Origin: Ceraceosorus guamensis
Taxonomy: Eukaryota; Basidiomycota; Exobasidiomycetes; Ceraceosorales; Ceraceosoraceae
Assembly: GCF_003144195.1 (NCBI RefSeq)
Contig: NW_020290025.1
Location: forward strand, 124,001-188,000
Reading direction: 5' to 3'
DNA: 64,000 nt
Shown here: positions 24,462 to 37,200 of the stretch, piece by piece
Layout of the letters: every line of letters begins with the position of its first letter
Numbering within the stretch: the stretch's first letter is position 1
The notes under the pieces: model-generated
What the model saw: the letters and a program-made list of their open reading frames with translations, nothing else
Told to the model about the DNA's origin: nothing
Databases searched by the model: none
Translations under genes and position numbers: made by a program

Positions 24462-26041
24462 CTAATTATCTATGGGATCCTGCTCGATCGTGCCGGGAGC
24501 GGCATAGTTGGTATTCAAGCCGTCTGTCAAGCAAGGCGAGAAATGGCGCTCGTCTGAACGTGAGCCTCCATGCCGTCAGCAAACGTCATCTTCCAAAAGT
24601 GACTCACCCACGACGAAAAAGTCGCTGTTTCTCAAAGGTCTGCTCTGAGGTCTAGACTGTTTCCCAGCCAATTCCGCCTTCTCTTCGGCCGTTCCAGCGC
24701 CCCTTAGGACCTCTACGCTTTGCCTGCCTTTTCCGCTTCTCAAGTATTCCCTGACCGGTTGCATAGCTGCGTTCCTGCAGGTCTCTTTGATCTCACTTCC
24801 ACTGAAGCCCTCGGTCCGCTTGATGACGGCCGACATGTCGAATTTGGGATCGAGGTTCACGCCTGCGAGCATGATTGTCAGAATTTTGCCCCTTTGCACA
24901 GCATCTGGCAGTTTGACGGGATACCGCTTGGGCATACGTCGAAGAATGGCAGCATCGATGGCTGTCGGTCTGTTCGTAGCGCCCAGAACGACGATACGGT
25001 CTGAAGAAGATGTCAGACCATCCCACAATCTAATGAGACGCCCAGAGCAGAGGATCATGTTGAGCAAGTAAATGTGAGCAAGACGTCGAGCAGATTGGGC
25101 CAACTCACGTCATGAATTCGGCCTTCATCATCCCCGTGACTTCATGATCAGCACCACTCCTTTCTCTCATGAAGGAATCGATCTCGTCAATGAAGATGAT
25201 GGCAGGTTGCAACTTCTGCGCCAATGAGAACAGACCTGCTACCAGCTTGTTCGACTCGCCAAACCACTGTTGAATGGGGAAACGGTGTGAGACTCAGCAC
25301 GTCGCTCGCGCTGCAATGCGCGGAAGGCGGCTCACCTTGTTGGTCAAAGTAGAGACGTGCATGTTGATGAAGGTCGCGCCGCTCTCCTTTGCAAGAGCCT
25401 TGGCCAGCATCGTCTTTCCTACAACCCAAAAGTATGCGATCATCAGCGATGTCCTGGCAAAAATACTGCCAGCCACCTCGAGCGCTACTCACCTGTTCCG
25501 GGAGGACCAAAGAGCAAAACACCCTTGGGAGCTCCAAGCAGACCATTCTTTCCCGCCGCTCCCGCAAAGAGCTCCGGATAGCACAAGGGCGCAATGACGC
25601 TCTCTTGCAGCGATGAGATGATGCTCTCCAGCCCACCAATTGAATCGAACGTCTCTTGGATTTGATGTGGTAAAATGAGCTCTGTTGCAATTTGCTCTGC
25701 GATGGATACGGGCCACGGAACGATCGTGAGTCTGACAACGCCTGTACCGAGTTCACAGCTATGCGCATACATAGGTAGGACCAAGTCGCACTCGAATTCA
25801 TGTAGCGTACATGCACCACCTTCGGCGTAAGGGTCACGCCCAACTCACCCTCGTACTCATTCAGCTGCACATTCTTTCCCAGCCGAGCAAGCTTGTCCCC
25901 GCTCGTCTTTTTCGCATCCAGCCTCTTTTGTCTCTGAGGATCATTGCCCTGTAGGATGGCTCGGATGGCATAGTAAGCGGCTAGATTGGTAAGACCTAGT
26001 AGAACCAAGTCCACCACTAGCTTCTTGGTCGAGTCCTTCAT
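24462..26041 (-). CDS. MSP1: Msp1/ATAD1 mitochondrial AAA ATPase
   Basis: Outer-mitochondrial-membrane and peroxisomal ATPase that extracts mislocalised tail-anchored proteins. Six exons are inferred: 26041-25849, 25696-25493, 25418-25336, 25266-25109, 25029-24608 and 24523-24462, giving 373 residues (yeast Msp1 is 362). The start is the ATG at 26041, followed at once by the membrane anchor ([19 protein letters not shown]). Walker A GPPGTGKT spans the second intron near residue 130. Walker B IIFIDEID is at about 183-190, and the arginine-finger region reads [15 protein letters not shown]. The C-terminus is completed by a short last exon ending DPIDN; reading through the last donor would instead stop after about ten residues. 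It converges with tricalbin, 299 bases apart. Confidence 0.96.
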
Positions 26042-26814
26042 GGTGAGCAAGGAGTGGCGAGGTCTTGCAAGCGCGACAGTAAAGGGTTGCGCCAAAGCTC
26101 GGTAGGTACAGTGGACCAAGAGATGAGCGTGAGCTGTATCAATCGAACCGAAGCGAAGGAGAGTCTTTGTCTATATGCGCAGGCAGGATGGATGGAAGGA
26201 AAGCCAAAAGAGATGGACGATACGGCCTGAAGGTGAGCTCTTCTCTAGTCATGAGTGCCGGCTTCCAGTTGAGCTGTGACGGGTATGCGCGCATGCATCA
26301 ATCCATCGACCTAAAAGCGTGCGTTCGCATTCAAATTCAAGATTATCACGGATTCACGCGGGCGCAGCAGCCACCGCTGCGCTCGAGCATCACGTGATCT
26401 GAAAGTGGGTTGCATTCAAATTCAAAATTCTAGTATACGCTTTCCAAGCGTGACCCAGACTCGTGACTTGATAAGTCAGTCACTCACATTTCCATTCACG
26501 ATTGCCATACACCTACGACATGTCCGCACAAGACTTCTGTCGCTTTGCTTGTCCCTCCCGCGTGTTTCACCGTTGCCTTTTTCCCGTCCAAATACGCACT
26601 ACTTGACCTTCTACATCACTCAACACCGTTCACTTCGACATCGTGTCTGCCGCGTCGAAGAGTCAAGTGCAAACACTCGCAGCTCGTCGAGGCTTACCAC
26701 TACGGTCAATGAAATATTGTCACGAGCAGGCAGACCTGCGCGTCCATGCATTACGAGTATTGATGGCTACTTTGCTGTTGCTTGCAAAAACCGGTCTGAC
26801 CTGACTATGCAGTG
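26042..26814. other. MSP1 upstream region
   Basis: It serves as the 5' flank of MSP1 and the 3' flank of the oxidoreductase, both on the minus strand. The 14-base word GCATTCAAATTCAA occurs at 26327-26340 and 26412-26425. No gene was recognised; the long plus-strand open frame across it is antisense to the oxidoreductase at its right end and has no domain. Confidence 0.55.
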
Positions 26815-27968
26815 TCAAGCGTCATGCGGACGAATGATGATCTTGACGCCGCTCGCCGTCTTGTTGGCTTCGAGTGCTTGCTCGATGGCGGGCAATCCAC
26901 CGTTGATGAGGCGGGTCCTGTTGGGTACGAACTTGCCCTCCTTGAGCCATCCAGTAAGGGCCTTGAAGAAGGGCACCGAGATGGGTCTGACATGCGGCAG
27001 ACTGCCCATACCCAGGATAAAGCTGATATCGACGCCAGCTTGTTTGGCTTCTGCTTTGACAGCCTGGCTAGGCGGTATGACGCTTATCATGTTCAGCTTG
27101 CCCGTCTTGTTGCCTGAAGAGCGTTGCAGGATTTCTATGGCTAGTTTGTTCGTGGACTCTTCGCTGATGGCATCGTACACGTAGTCCACTGCAAGACCGC
27201 GCAGCGCCGAGACGTAGTGCGTAGCATCCGCCACGTTTCGGTCAAGCACAGCTGTAGCACCCAGCTGCTTGAGGTGCTCATGATGGCTGGGCGAAGATCC
27301 GGTAATCTGGCAGCGCAAGGATTACATTTTGGCTTAAGTGCGCCCCAATCCATCGCATTGCAGCTGGCCTTCGGACTCACAATTTGTGTGTAGCCCGATA
27401 GTCTGGCGAGCTGGATGACGTACTGCCCAACGGATGAGGAGCCTCCAAGAACGACGAGCGCTTTGCCCTTGCCAGCAGCGTCGCCCTTTGGTTCCCATGG
27501 GCCGGGCTTGGTAGGGGTGCTTGAAGTGTCGTGGTACATGCCCACGAGAGCGCACGCGCTAGCGAGAGAGATGCCCGCCGCCTCTTCCTCCGTGATGTTG
27601 CTGGGTCTGAGGGCAGCCAGCTCGGCAGGCATGACGGCATACTGCTGCAGAGTGGAGTTTCTAGGATTTCCTATAATACCCTGGAAGAAGACTGGATCGC
27701 CCACCTTGAGATGAGAGGAGTCCACACTGCTACCTACAGCTGCTACAATGCCTGCAGCGTCGGAGCCGAGTGGAGTGGGATATTCCTTCAGGTAGGGATA
27801 CGTGTCCGGCTCGTCCCTCATCTTCCAATCCACTGGGTTGATGGCTGCAGCCGTGATCTTGATCAGCACTTCATCAGGCTTTGGCTCGGGTGTTGGCACA
27901 TCTTTGATCACCGTCTTGGCTCTAGGAGCCTCGACAATAGCGCTCTTGAATGTCCTTGGGACGGACAT
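26815..27968 (-). CDS. MDR-family oxidoreductase, CipB/ToxD-like
   Basis: Medium-chain dehydrogenase/reductase of the zinc-independent quinone-reductase or enoyl-reductase type; the substrate cannot be read from sequence. Two exons are inferred, 27968-27381 and 27306-26815, joined in phase 0, giving 359 residues. The ATG at 27968 is chosen because it begins the family-like MSVPRTFKSAIVEAP. The catalytic-domain signature AAAINPVDWKM is near residue 40. The NADPH-binding segment ALVVLGGSSSVGQYVIQLA is near residues 170-190, followed by the second half of the Rossmann fold (LKQLGATAVLDRN). Known relatives are Aspergillus CipB and ToxD-like proteins. A TATA element lies about 115 bases upstream. 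No secondary-metabolite genes are adjacent, so a general detoxification role is as likely as a pathway role. Confidence 0.9.
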
Positions 27969-28995
27969 GCTGGTTTGCGTTGCTCGATCTGATGGGGCCC
28001 CTCGTCCAGAACTAGGTGTGCGTATCTGTGTGACGGTCGATGTGTGATGACATTCGAGACAAGGGCAAGACAAGCTGCTGCTTTATAAAACCACCCCGCA
28101 AACAGCTATAGAGCAGCAGCTAGCCCCACCTAGCGAGTCAAGCTATGGACCGGTCGACCTCCACCCCGAAATGCAAGCCCGGAAGATGCAGCTTGGAGCA
28201 AGTGCGGCTCGCAACTATGATGACCGGAGTTAAGAGCAAAGGAATCCGTGCGGAGGCGCCGGAGAAAGCGTGGGGCTACAATCCTCATGACTGTGCACAG
28301 CAGTCACGAGTCGCTTGATTAGCCGGCTGCCCTCCTCACGTGCACGCATGCCAACTCATTCACCCCTGACTGTTTCAATGATGGAATGTCACCAGCTATA
28401 TAGCACCCGCGCGCACGTCTTGCCTTTAAGAATGCAGGACGCTGGCAGTGACAGACGGCCCACGCAGCATCAAAGCTTGGTACTATGTGGACAAGCTCAC
28501 GCTCAGAACACGCGTCTCGGCAAAATCTCATTCGAACGGGAGCGAGATCCGGAACAAAAGTCCATCTCGCGATGACATGCTTCGGCCGTACCACACGCTG
28601 ACCGCCAGGTTGCACCACACCAGGCGTGCCCACGCGCCAGTCCCGCAACTCAAGAGGCGTCGGCGCACATTCCTGGACATCAGACTATTCTCAACTGAAC
28701 GTCTGATTTATTCTCACTGTCTTGAAACTCGTCGATCGTACATCGACCTTCATACTTGTAAGCTGACCCTCCAGCCCCGTTTGAGTGTGTCTTGGAAGTA
28801 TTTTGCGAAGGTACAGGGAGTGAGCCAACAAATGGAGTGCTCGTCTTGATGGGCTTCGCTCGTCGCTGGCTTGCTCATCGCAATTTGTTGGAATCGTAAG
28901 GTTGCTCTGATCTTCTGTGCTGATGCATGTTTTAGCCATCGTTCTTCGAGTCCGATCTATTGGCTGGCTGCGCTGGTCTTGAGTGCTGCAGTCTT
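27969..28995. other. Intergenic region
   Basis: Upstream region of the oxidoreductase and downstream of the coiled-coil gene. Apart from the TATA element and scattered TCACGAGT words, nothing was recognised. Confidence 0.5.
28082..28089 (-). promoter_or_regulatory. TATA box of the oxidoreductase gene
   Basis: The minus strand reads TTTATAAAG about 115 bases before the ATG at 27968. Position and sequence fit a core promoter; no transcript start is known. Confidence 0.5.
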
Positions 28996-31900
28996 TCATG
29001 GACGGCGCCTAATGCTTGAGCGCAAGGGGTACTGTGATTGTGTTCTCCTAAGCGTCGAGGCTTGACTAGACGTGGTGCGAACGTTCATGCTCTCATCCGG
29101 TCCGACAGTGTCCGTCATGTAAGTGTCATCGTTGGTAGCATTATCGCTAGTCACGGACGCCTGAGAAGAATGAGGGGACGACAAGGGACTAGAAGGTGGC
29201 ATTTTGGTGCCGCTAATGACAGCGTGCTGAGTGTTTCCCGAAGTAAGGATCGCTGTCTTTGACCGTTGGAAGTTTCCAGCAGATGGAGCACTTAGAGGCG
29301 CTGGGGCGACGGCTGTTTGTTGAGTCGCAGTGCTCGAAATATCTGCGGCGCGCTCAGCTCGCTGCGTGAAGAGATCAGCGTAGTATGGGCGTGAGACTGC
29401 TTTCTCATACCGAGCGCGAAATGAGTTTCTGGACCTCACAGTTGGAGTCACCAGGCTGTGAGCCGCCGTCTGAGAATGGGCAGGCTAGACTGAACTTCAG
29501 CGTCCGAATACCTGGAGAGCGAAACACGATGCAAGATACGTACTCTCTGGCCAGCGGCCTCCGCATCATCGGATGGTGGTAGATCGATCTGGCGGCGTTG
29601 CATTTCTGGATCGTGCCATTGGCCTGAGGCAGTGGAGGCGCCAGCGGCAGAAGCTCCCATTCTGCGCTGGTTCTGGACGAGCGACGACACAGAAACATCA
29701 CCGATGGCATCAAAGCGATCCACAAACATCAAACAAGCCCGCACGTACCTCGCTCAGCTTCTTGATCAGGGTCTTATTCTCATTTTGGACCTGAAGCAAA
29801 GACCTACGTCAGTGTCAAGGACACAGCGGGCGCTTGTAGCTACTTACCCTTTTAAGCTCGTTGTCTTTCTTCGCCGTTTCTTTCGCGTGTTGTTCATCCA
29901 AATTCTTCGTGATTTGTATCATGAAGTCCGCCTCATATGCCGTCTGCGATGAGAGACAGGGGAGAGCGGGTTTGAGTTCCGTACAAAGTCCCGATCGAGT
30001 TGACAGAAGATATACTGACGATACGACCAGCGTAATATCGGTCAGGAAAGCTTTCTTGAGTCATGGACTCCACTGCTGCATGGGATTGACGAAGGATCAA
30101 GGCACCAGAATGAGTGCAAAGATCAACATCTTGATCCAAGGTCGTCTCAAAGCCGCCAGCTGCAGGAGCCTGTGGTTGGCCCGATCCCGAAAGCGCCTCC
30201 ATGGTGGCGGCCATTTGATTTGCTAGACGTGTGCGGTCTGCATCGAGCTGTGCCGCTCGCCCCTGGCACTCTTTGAGTTCTTCGCGGACTGCAGTGAGCT
30301 GGGACTGCGCTTGCTCCAGTTTGTCCTCCATCATTTTTGTGCGCTCTGATGCCTCTGCGACGCGCTGGTTCTGCACGTCCGCTAATTGTCGCCTCTCATC
30401 CTCTGCTGTCTTGGCGCAGGCAAGCTGAGCTTCCATTTCAGTAGCTTTGAGCGCTGACTCCTGGAGTTCAGAGCGCAGCGATTCGAGGTTCGCATGGAGC
30501 TGGGCTTGAGCTTGTTGCTGCAAGATGACCTCTTTCTGGCTTTCCGCGGCTTCGTTCTTTGCTTCGTCCATGGCCTGGATGGCTGCATTGCAGTCTTCTC
30601 GAAAACGAGACGAAATTTGGCGCTCATTCTCCAGCGACGCCTGCCGACCATGGAGTCGTCACCAAGATGTCGACAAGTGGAATTGAAGAACAGGGAGACA
30701 AGCCTCACTCACGACTTGATGCATGCTCTCGGAGCTGCGGGCTACCAAGACTTGTTCCTGAATGTTCAACTCCCCTTGAAGATTCTGAATCCTTATGTAT
30801 CGTTAGCGCAGATCCACGGCGTTGAGCCAAAGAGTACGCACTGCAATTTGAACGGCCTGTTCGCCTAATTCTCGCTGCGCGGCCGCTAGACTGCGGGACC
30901 ATGGTGGTGTGAAATTGATGCTTGCAAGGTTGGAATCAATTTCAACTCACCTGCTCTGCGAGACCTTGAGGCCGTTGTCGCTTGCTTCAAGCTTCTCACG
31001 CAAGGTGCTCTCTTGCCTCGTCAGAGCCTCGACTCTTTGCTGGGCGTCTGACAGTGCTGCGTTAAGCAGCGCACACTCCGATCCCGACGTCTTCAGCTTC
31101 TCCTGAGATGATGCGAGCTCTACAAGAACAGCGTTGAGGCTATACAAGGTCATCGTGATGAGTAGTCCGCGTTCGGCTTAGCAACTGGCTTTTTGCGGTA
31201 CGCACCGCTCCTCGACGGCCTTGGCCTCATCTCGAGAAACGCTCAGATACTGCTCGCATGCTCGCATGTCTTTGAGGACGCCCGCAATTTCGTCTGAGAG
31301 TTTGCTCTGATCAGCGACAAGGGCTTTGAGACTGCATGGAGCATGATGGTCAACGAAACATTTCGACAACTGTGGATTGAACACCTCACTGTTGATCTTT
31401 TTCCTCGCATTGCATCTCCCAAGTGCCACATTGGGCCTGTATCCCTTCCATGCGCGTCGTCATGACCGCCAAACGCTGTTGCTCTTGATGTAGTTCGTCC
31501 AAAACGCTCTCTTTCGATCTGACTTGCTCGGCCAGGGATTTGTGCTGGTTGTCGAGGTCTTCTCGAACCGCCTTGAGCTGATCCACGAGGTCAGCCTTAT
31601 CGTACAAAGCGTTCTTGGCCTTCTCTTGTTCTTGAGCGAGCATCTTCTCCACTGTAGCGCAGGAGGCAACGGTGCATTAGCTAGCTGGTTGCTACCAAAT
31701 TCAGATCGTACATCGCTCTCACATAGGTTCATTTGGGCTGGAGCATCCTTGCAAGCCTCCAATCCTCTCTTGAGCTTTTGGAACGCTGCCCACAGACCTT
31801 CCAAGGCAGCTTTGGTCCTTGTCATAAGCTTCAATTTTGCCTAAATCAAGACATACAACGCAACGCCGCTGCTGCCCACCTGCTTGTTCGGACCGGGCCT

Positions 31901-33410
31901 CTGAATTGCACTTTGCCCCTTCGACAAGGCGCTACACCCGAAGGAAGACGGCGGTGTCAGCCGTGGCCATCAGGTTAAGTCGGTTTCATAGTGTACAAGC
32001 TCGCCCTTAGGTCTCGCATGAGGTCTGACTGCTCCGCACGCAATTTTCCTGCATCATGCATTGCTGCCTCGGCTCTGGACAGGAGCAGAGATCAGAGCGC
32101 TAGCATGTATGCTGTGAGTATCTTGTCAACGCACTCTTTAGATAGCCGCGAGGCTCTCGCCAGCATGGTCCTAAGCCCAGAATTTTCGTCTGTAAGAAGT
32201 GCTTTTGCTGCTGCGAGCTCTTGCTGCGACGTTTGTAGTAGACATTTCTACCGTAAATTGGCTCAAAAGGCAGGTGAGCAAAAACCAGCTGTTGCACGAC
32301 CCCTCTCAACACGCACGAGCTCGATGCAGTCTGCTTCCAGAGCCGCTTTTTCTGTTTCAACACGTTCGACAGCATCCACGGCGAGGGACTTCGGATGAGC
32401 TACTCTCTGGGGCATCGTGGTGCCGGCTTCTGGCACAGGTCTTGCTAGAAGCACCTGAGACTGTGATGGCACCTTCAAAGGTGTCGCAGCCGAAGTGTGG
32501 ACATTATCGTCCTCAGGACGACAAGCTCGACCTCGCGAAGCCTGGTTTCGTGCAGCAGGCACAGCCTCCTCTTGAGCCGAGTGCGACGCTCGCTGAAGGC
32601 GTGATGCTGTGCTGTTGACCGCAGTCTGGCTATTATGCTGTTTTCGAGTGACCGGAGCAGGTGGCGTGCGCACATGCTCCACATTGGACTGGGCATCGCA
32701 TACTCCAGTGTCGCGAGAGGCTGCACAATTTTTTGCTCGCTTCGAATCATTGCGCAGGTCATCTGTTGCGCTGGCATGGGAGAAAGTGAGCTCCGATCTG
32801 TTTGATGCACGAGTCTGTGAGATCGCCAAAGCAAAACGGTGAGCACGCTGACGGCATGCGCGGAAATTTCTGATCACACTACCTCGCAAGGCTTAGCGGA
32901 CCCGCAGGCAGCCGCCTGTTGTCGTTTCCAAATGCTCATGACACTGTCGAAGCGTTGACGTCAGCAGGGTTAGCATCCACGCTTCGAATGGGCAGGCTCA
33001 TGTTATCTTTTTTTTTTTTGGCCAGCTTACTGCGTCGTCGACGTGTCGCTGTGCTCGGCGGGACCTCTATTCGACGATGTGGATTTGCTGGGGCCAAAGG
33101 TTTGACTGTAGGATCTTTTGGGACTCATTTGCCCGCTTATAACCAGACCGAGGTCGATGTTTGGTGATTGTATGCTTTTCTCGCCCGCTACCCCTCTGCG
33201 GTGAACGGCAGGAGAGCGTGCTACATTGACCGAGGCGTGGTCGTTGACACTGCTGGCCATCATATTTTCGATGCTCGCCAGGAAGTGAGAGTCAGCAGCA
33301 AACCAATCCGAGGTGTGGCCGTGAGCAGCTACCTCGCTGAGACGAGCCTTGTCACTCCCTTGCGGCTTGGAAGCGGCAAGGCACGCGCCATCTTCATTCA
33401 CTGCCGCCAT
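28996..33410 (-). CDS. Large coiled-coil protein, function unknown
   Basis: Not recognised. Seventeen exons are inferred: 33410-33031, 32943-32883, 32814-32317, 32223-32135, 32074-31997, 31931-31880, 31840-31723, 31651-31390, 31331-31206, 31139-30951, 30890-30842, 30784-30713, 30640-30020, 29943-29848, 29790-29749, 29672-29544 and 29469-28996. Phase closes throughout, giving about 1111 residues. The N-terminal third is Ser-rich and disordered. The middle 600 residues or so are heptad-rich (for example KADLVDQLKAVREDLDNQ and KLEQAQSQLTAVREELKE). The C-terminus is again Ser/Thr-rich and basic. Exons 5-7 are the weakest: intron 6 would be only 39 bases. A structural role (spindle pole, septum, cytoskeleton or meiotic axis) is possible, but no motif decides. 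Intron 1 contains a T/A homopolymer. Confidence 0.75.
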
Positions 33411-34205
33411 CGTCAAGCTGAAGAGAGCAATCAGGAAGCGAAGACGAACAGTATAGAAGCAGATTTGATCAAGCCGAGGTGAGTCTGTGATGGTGTAGAA
33501 GATGGGGCATATCCCAGCATTCATGACAATCTTGAATGTACTACTAAGATTCTTGACTTTCGATTCTCGTGGGGACTCAGACTTGATGAAGGTGAATCTT
33601 TAATCACAATTTTGATTCACAAACGAGAATTGAATTCAATTCAAGATTCAATGTGATTGAAGACTGGCGTTAACCTCGAATATTCACCGACACGTTACCG
33701 GACCGCCTTCAAGTCCAATAGTCGCGCGTGGCAAGAGAGCGGCAGCAGTCACATGTCACTCAACTATAGTCTTGAAGTTTTGAGTTGAGTCTATCGTCAC
33801 ATACGTGTGATTCCATATTCACGATTCGTGATCGCGAGCATGTTGGGTTGCGGCCAACCATAGTCAAAGGTGTGCTCATGCATGCACGGCGGCACTTCAC
33901 CCGTGCGAGAATTTTCCGTATCAGCGTAGTTCGCATTGTATGCCGAACGCGCGACGCGCCCTCGGGATCCTGCATGGATGCATGTGCGGTAGAGTGAGGA
34001 AGCGATCGAGCCCTCATCCTCGGCCATACTCGACAACGAGGTAGTCAATACGAGGGACCATCCCACCCTCTTCTACACACCTCAGGTCTCGAGGAATGGA
34101 AGGCTTAGCATCCGCGTGCTGTGCCGTAGTCCCTCACTGCTCTTACCATCGTTATTGCGGCGACCCACCGCGCGAGCACTCTCACTTCGCTCCCCCGCAG
34201 CTGGA
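33411..34205. other. Divergent promoter region with AT-rich repeats
   Basis: It lies between the coiled-coil gene (minus) and the Zn2Cys6 gene (plus). At 33535-33665 there is an AT-rich patch of GATTCA/GAATTC-like words in both orientations, unlike the GC-rich surroundings. No gene was recognised. Confidence 0.55.
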
Positions 34206-37200
34206 ATGTCCGCTCCGCTGTCGAGCGCTCAGGCCCATGCGGGCAACTTATTCGCACCACCGGGCGCCGAGGAGAACGGCATAGTGGCTGACTCTGACCA
34301 AGGACATCTCGAAGTCCAGCAAGATGCCGAGCACGAGCAGGCAGACATTGCTCACGATGCGAACGCCGAGCAAATGGAGGTGAACGGCGCGTCCTACGAT
34401 CCAGACGGCCTGGAAGCAGGCCCACAGGACGAGACAGCGTACTACAACGACGGTACAACAGAGCGACCCCCTGAAGAGCACATCGGTGGCGTGGATACCG
34501 AAAACGGTGTGGAGCATCCAGAGGCTCATGAGACTGCTGATTTCTCCTTCGTGCATGGCGAGGATCAGTCGATGGACGATGCCGCTGAAGCCGGAGCTGC
34601 TGTAGAGCATGTTCCTTCTCACACCGATCAGGAAGCTGATGCGGCTGCCACTGCTGCTGCCGCTGCCGCCGCTGCGATGGCTGCTATGGAAAGGTCCCTT
34701 CAAGACTCCTCAGTTGGTGGCGCAGGACCAAGTGAAGACGCCAAACCCTCTCCACGCAAGGCGAAGCGGGCTCGACCCTCTGGCAAAATCACTCGGCATA
34801 GACCGATCACCTCCTGTTTGGAATGTCGAGCCCGGAAGCAAAAATGCGATCGTCAGCGGCCTCGTTGTGGTGGCTGTCCGGAGGGGACGTCATGCACCTA
34901 TGTAGGCGATTCCCAGGGCGAGGCGGCTGCAACAGCAGCTAGCCCCGCTTCAAAACTACGAGTCGAAGAGATCAGAAGGCGCGAAGAGGAAGCCGAGATG
35001 CAGAAGAGGCAGAATTCGAAGTGAGTAGCGAGGCCTACATTCTTGTGCACTCCGTCCTAACTTCGACTTCCCGATCTCCAGACGGCCAAGGAACAGCAGA
35101 AAATCTGGGCATTTGGACGAGGAGGAGACAGCGCTCTCATCTCTTCCTAACGCAACAACGGCCTCCAATAGTCGCCAAGCGCTGATTGCTCGGACCTCTG
35201 CTCTGGGAAGGCGGAAATCACTCGACTTCGATGTCCGCGTCAGAGCTTCGCGTTCAGCAGCGGTGGCAGGGGTGTTGTTCTCGTGTCTGCCAAATGCAGC
35301 GCCGAGCGGTCTCACTACTTCTGCTCTTCGCCTGCCTCGACCAGAAGCCGCTGGGCCTTTCCTAGATGCATACCGGGCCAACGTTGAGCCTCTGTGCAAC
35401 GCAGTCATCGTCGACCTGAACCGACCTCGAATTGTGGCGTTCCTTAGATGGTGGCACTCGGACCCTGACAGTCTACCTGCCGACCCACCCTTGGTGCCTT
35501 TGGTTTTGGTGCTGCTGGCACTAGCTTCCCAGGCTCGCCGAACCACCGGCGCAGCGGGCTCTTTCGACGAAGGGCTCGAAGATTGCGACAGTGAAGCCAA
35601 ACTCTTGGAAGTCGCGGGCAAATGTATCGATGCGCTTCAGATTGGCTGTCCCAGCAACTGGTCTAGCGCGTTCTCTGCGCCCTTGGATTTGGTCAGGGCC
35701 AGCATGCTTCGCGGGCTATATCATTTGGCCGAGCTCCATCTTCAATTCGCCTCTTCTTGCTTCGCCACGACCGTCCGATTCGCTCATGCCGCTGGTCTTC
35801 ATAGAGACGCCAGACATTGGAAAACGATGGGTAAAGAAGAGTCGCAGGCGAGGAGAAACATGTGGTACTCATGCGTCATGCTGGAAGTACTAAGTAGTCA
35901 TCGTCTCAACATGCCATGCACGATCACAGCCGACAGCTTTGACACCGAGCTACCCCTTGATCACGGAGGATTATGGAACCTGTACGCTCGCGCTGAGAAG
36001 CTGCAAGCATCTGCCGCTCAGCATTCCAACGGTGCTGGTGCAAATAGTGCAAGCCTAGTCAGGCCTTCTCGTACCAACTTTGACTTTCATTCGGCTCGAT
36101 ACGACCTTGTGCGTCTCTTGGTGATACACGGCGCTCACCCTTCGCGTGCTGAAAGCTCGGATACTACAGCATCAAAGATCGCCGGAGTACTTCAAGAGTG
36201 GAGAACTCGCTTGCCACCTACAGTAGAGCAATTCTTGCACCAAGATGACGGTGGGCCGCTTGCCGGAGCGGGTAGCGCGGAAGAGCTCGATGCCGCCGAG
36301 CAGGATGGAGGCGAGACCGATTACGTCAGCGCGGCAGGTCTCGTCGAGAGAAAGCACACTGCTTACTTTCAGCGCGTGATGCTCCGGCTCACCCGATTGC
36401 AGACAACGATGGCAATTCATCGACCTCAATTTGACGCAGCCGGATCTTGGACCACACCGGGCGATGCACAAAATGCTCTGTCCCAATGCCTCGATGCTGC
36501 GTGAGTGGTAGCGCACGCGATTCAGCAAGACTTTCACTTACCAGCCTTTTCCCCCGCAGTCAACGCATCGTATATCTTGTGTGGACGTTCTTCTTGGGAG
36601 ACCCAACGCCGCCCTTTGTCTTCTACCACGCGGCCTCCCATCCGCTGTTCCAAGCTGCTGTTGTCCTCAGCGTACAGAGCGCTCTCTGCGCTGACTCGGA
36701 CCCCGACGCCGCAGCCTTCCGCAATTTGACCCGGCCGATCATCGACCGGGCTGTGGAGGCTTTCGACTCCCTATCGTCCCGTCCCGGATTACGCAACGTC
36801 GCGGAGCAGGCAGCCCGCTACGCTTCGACTCTGCGCGAGATGGATGCGCTTCAACTTCAGCATCAAGCCGCTATCGCGTCAGCAGAGCCAGGAGCCAAGC
36901 TTGAAGCACCGCTAGCCAACGGTGCGTCAAAGCGGGCGGCCATGGGTGCATTATCGTCACCGGGCATTGTGGTTGAGGGCAATAGCACGGGCCAAGGCTA
37001 TCCCGAGCCGAGCACTAGTGCGACTGGCTACGCGCCACTATCCAATCCGTCGCAAGCTCATTCGGTCGACCCTCTAGCATCCGCAAACTCGTATCCAGAA
37101 GGTAGTGCCGAAGCCGCGCAAGCCAGTCAGGCGGCTCTTGAAGCTGCCTTATTCGATGACCAATGGTGGCAGTCATTTGAGACCAGTCATACTGCTCAGC

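Noticed and set aside
26405-27184. 259-codon plus-strand frame
   Set aside because: Its right half is antisense to the oxidoreductase exons and its left half has no similarity; a shadow frame.
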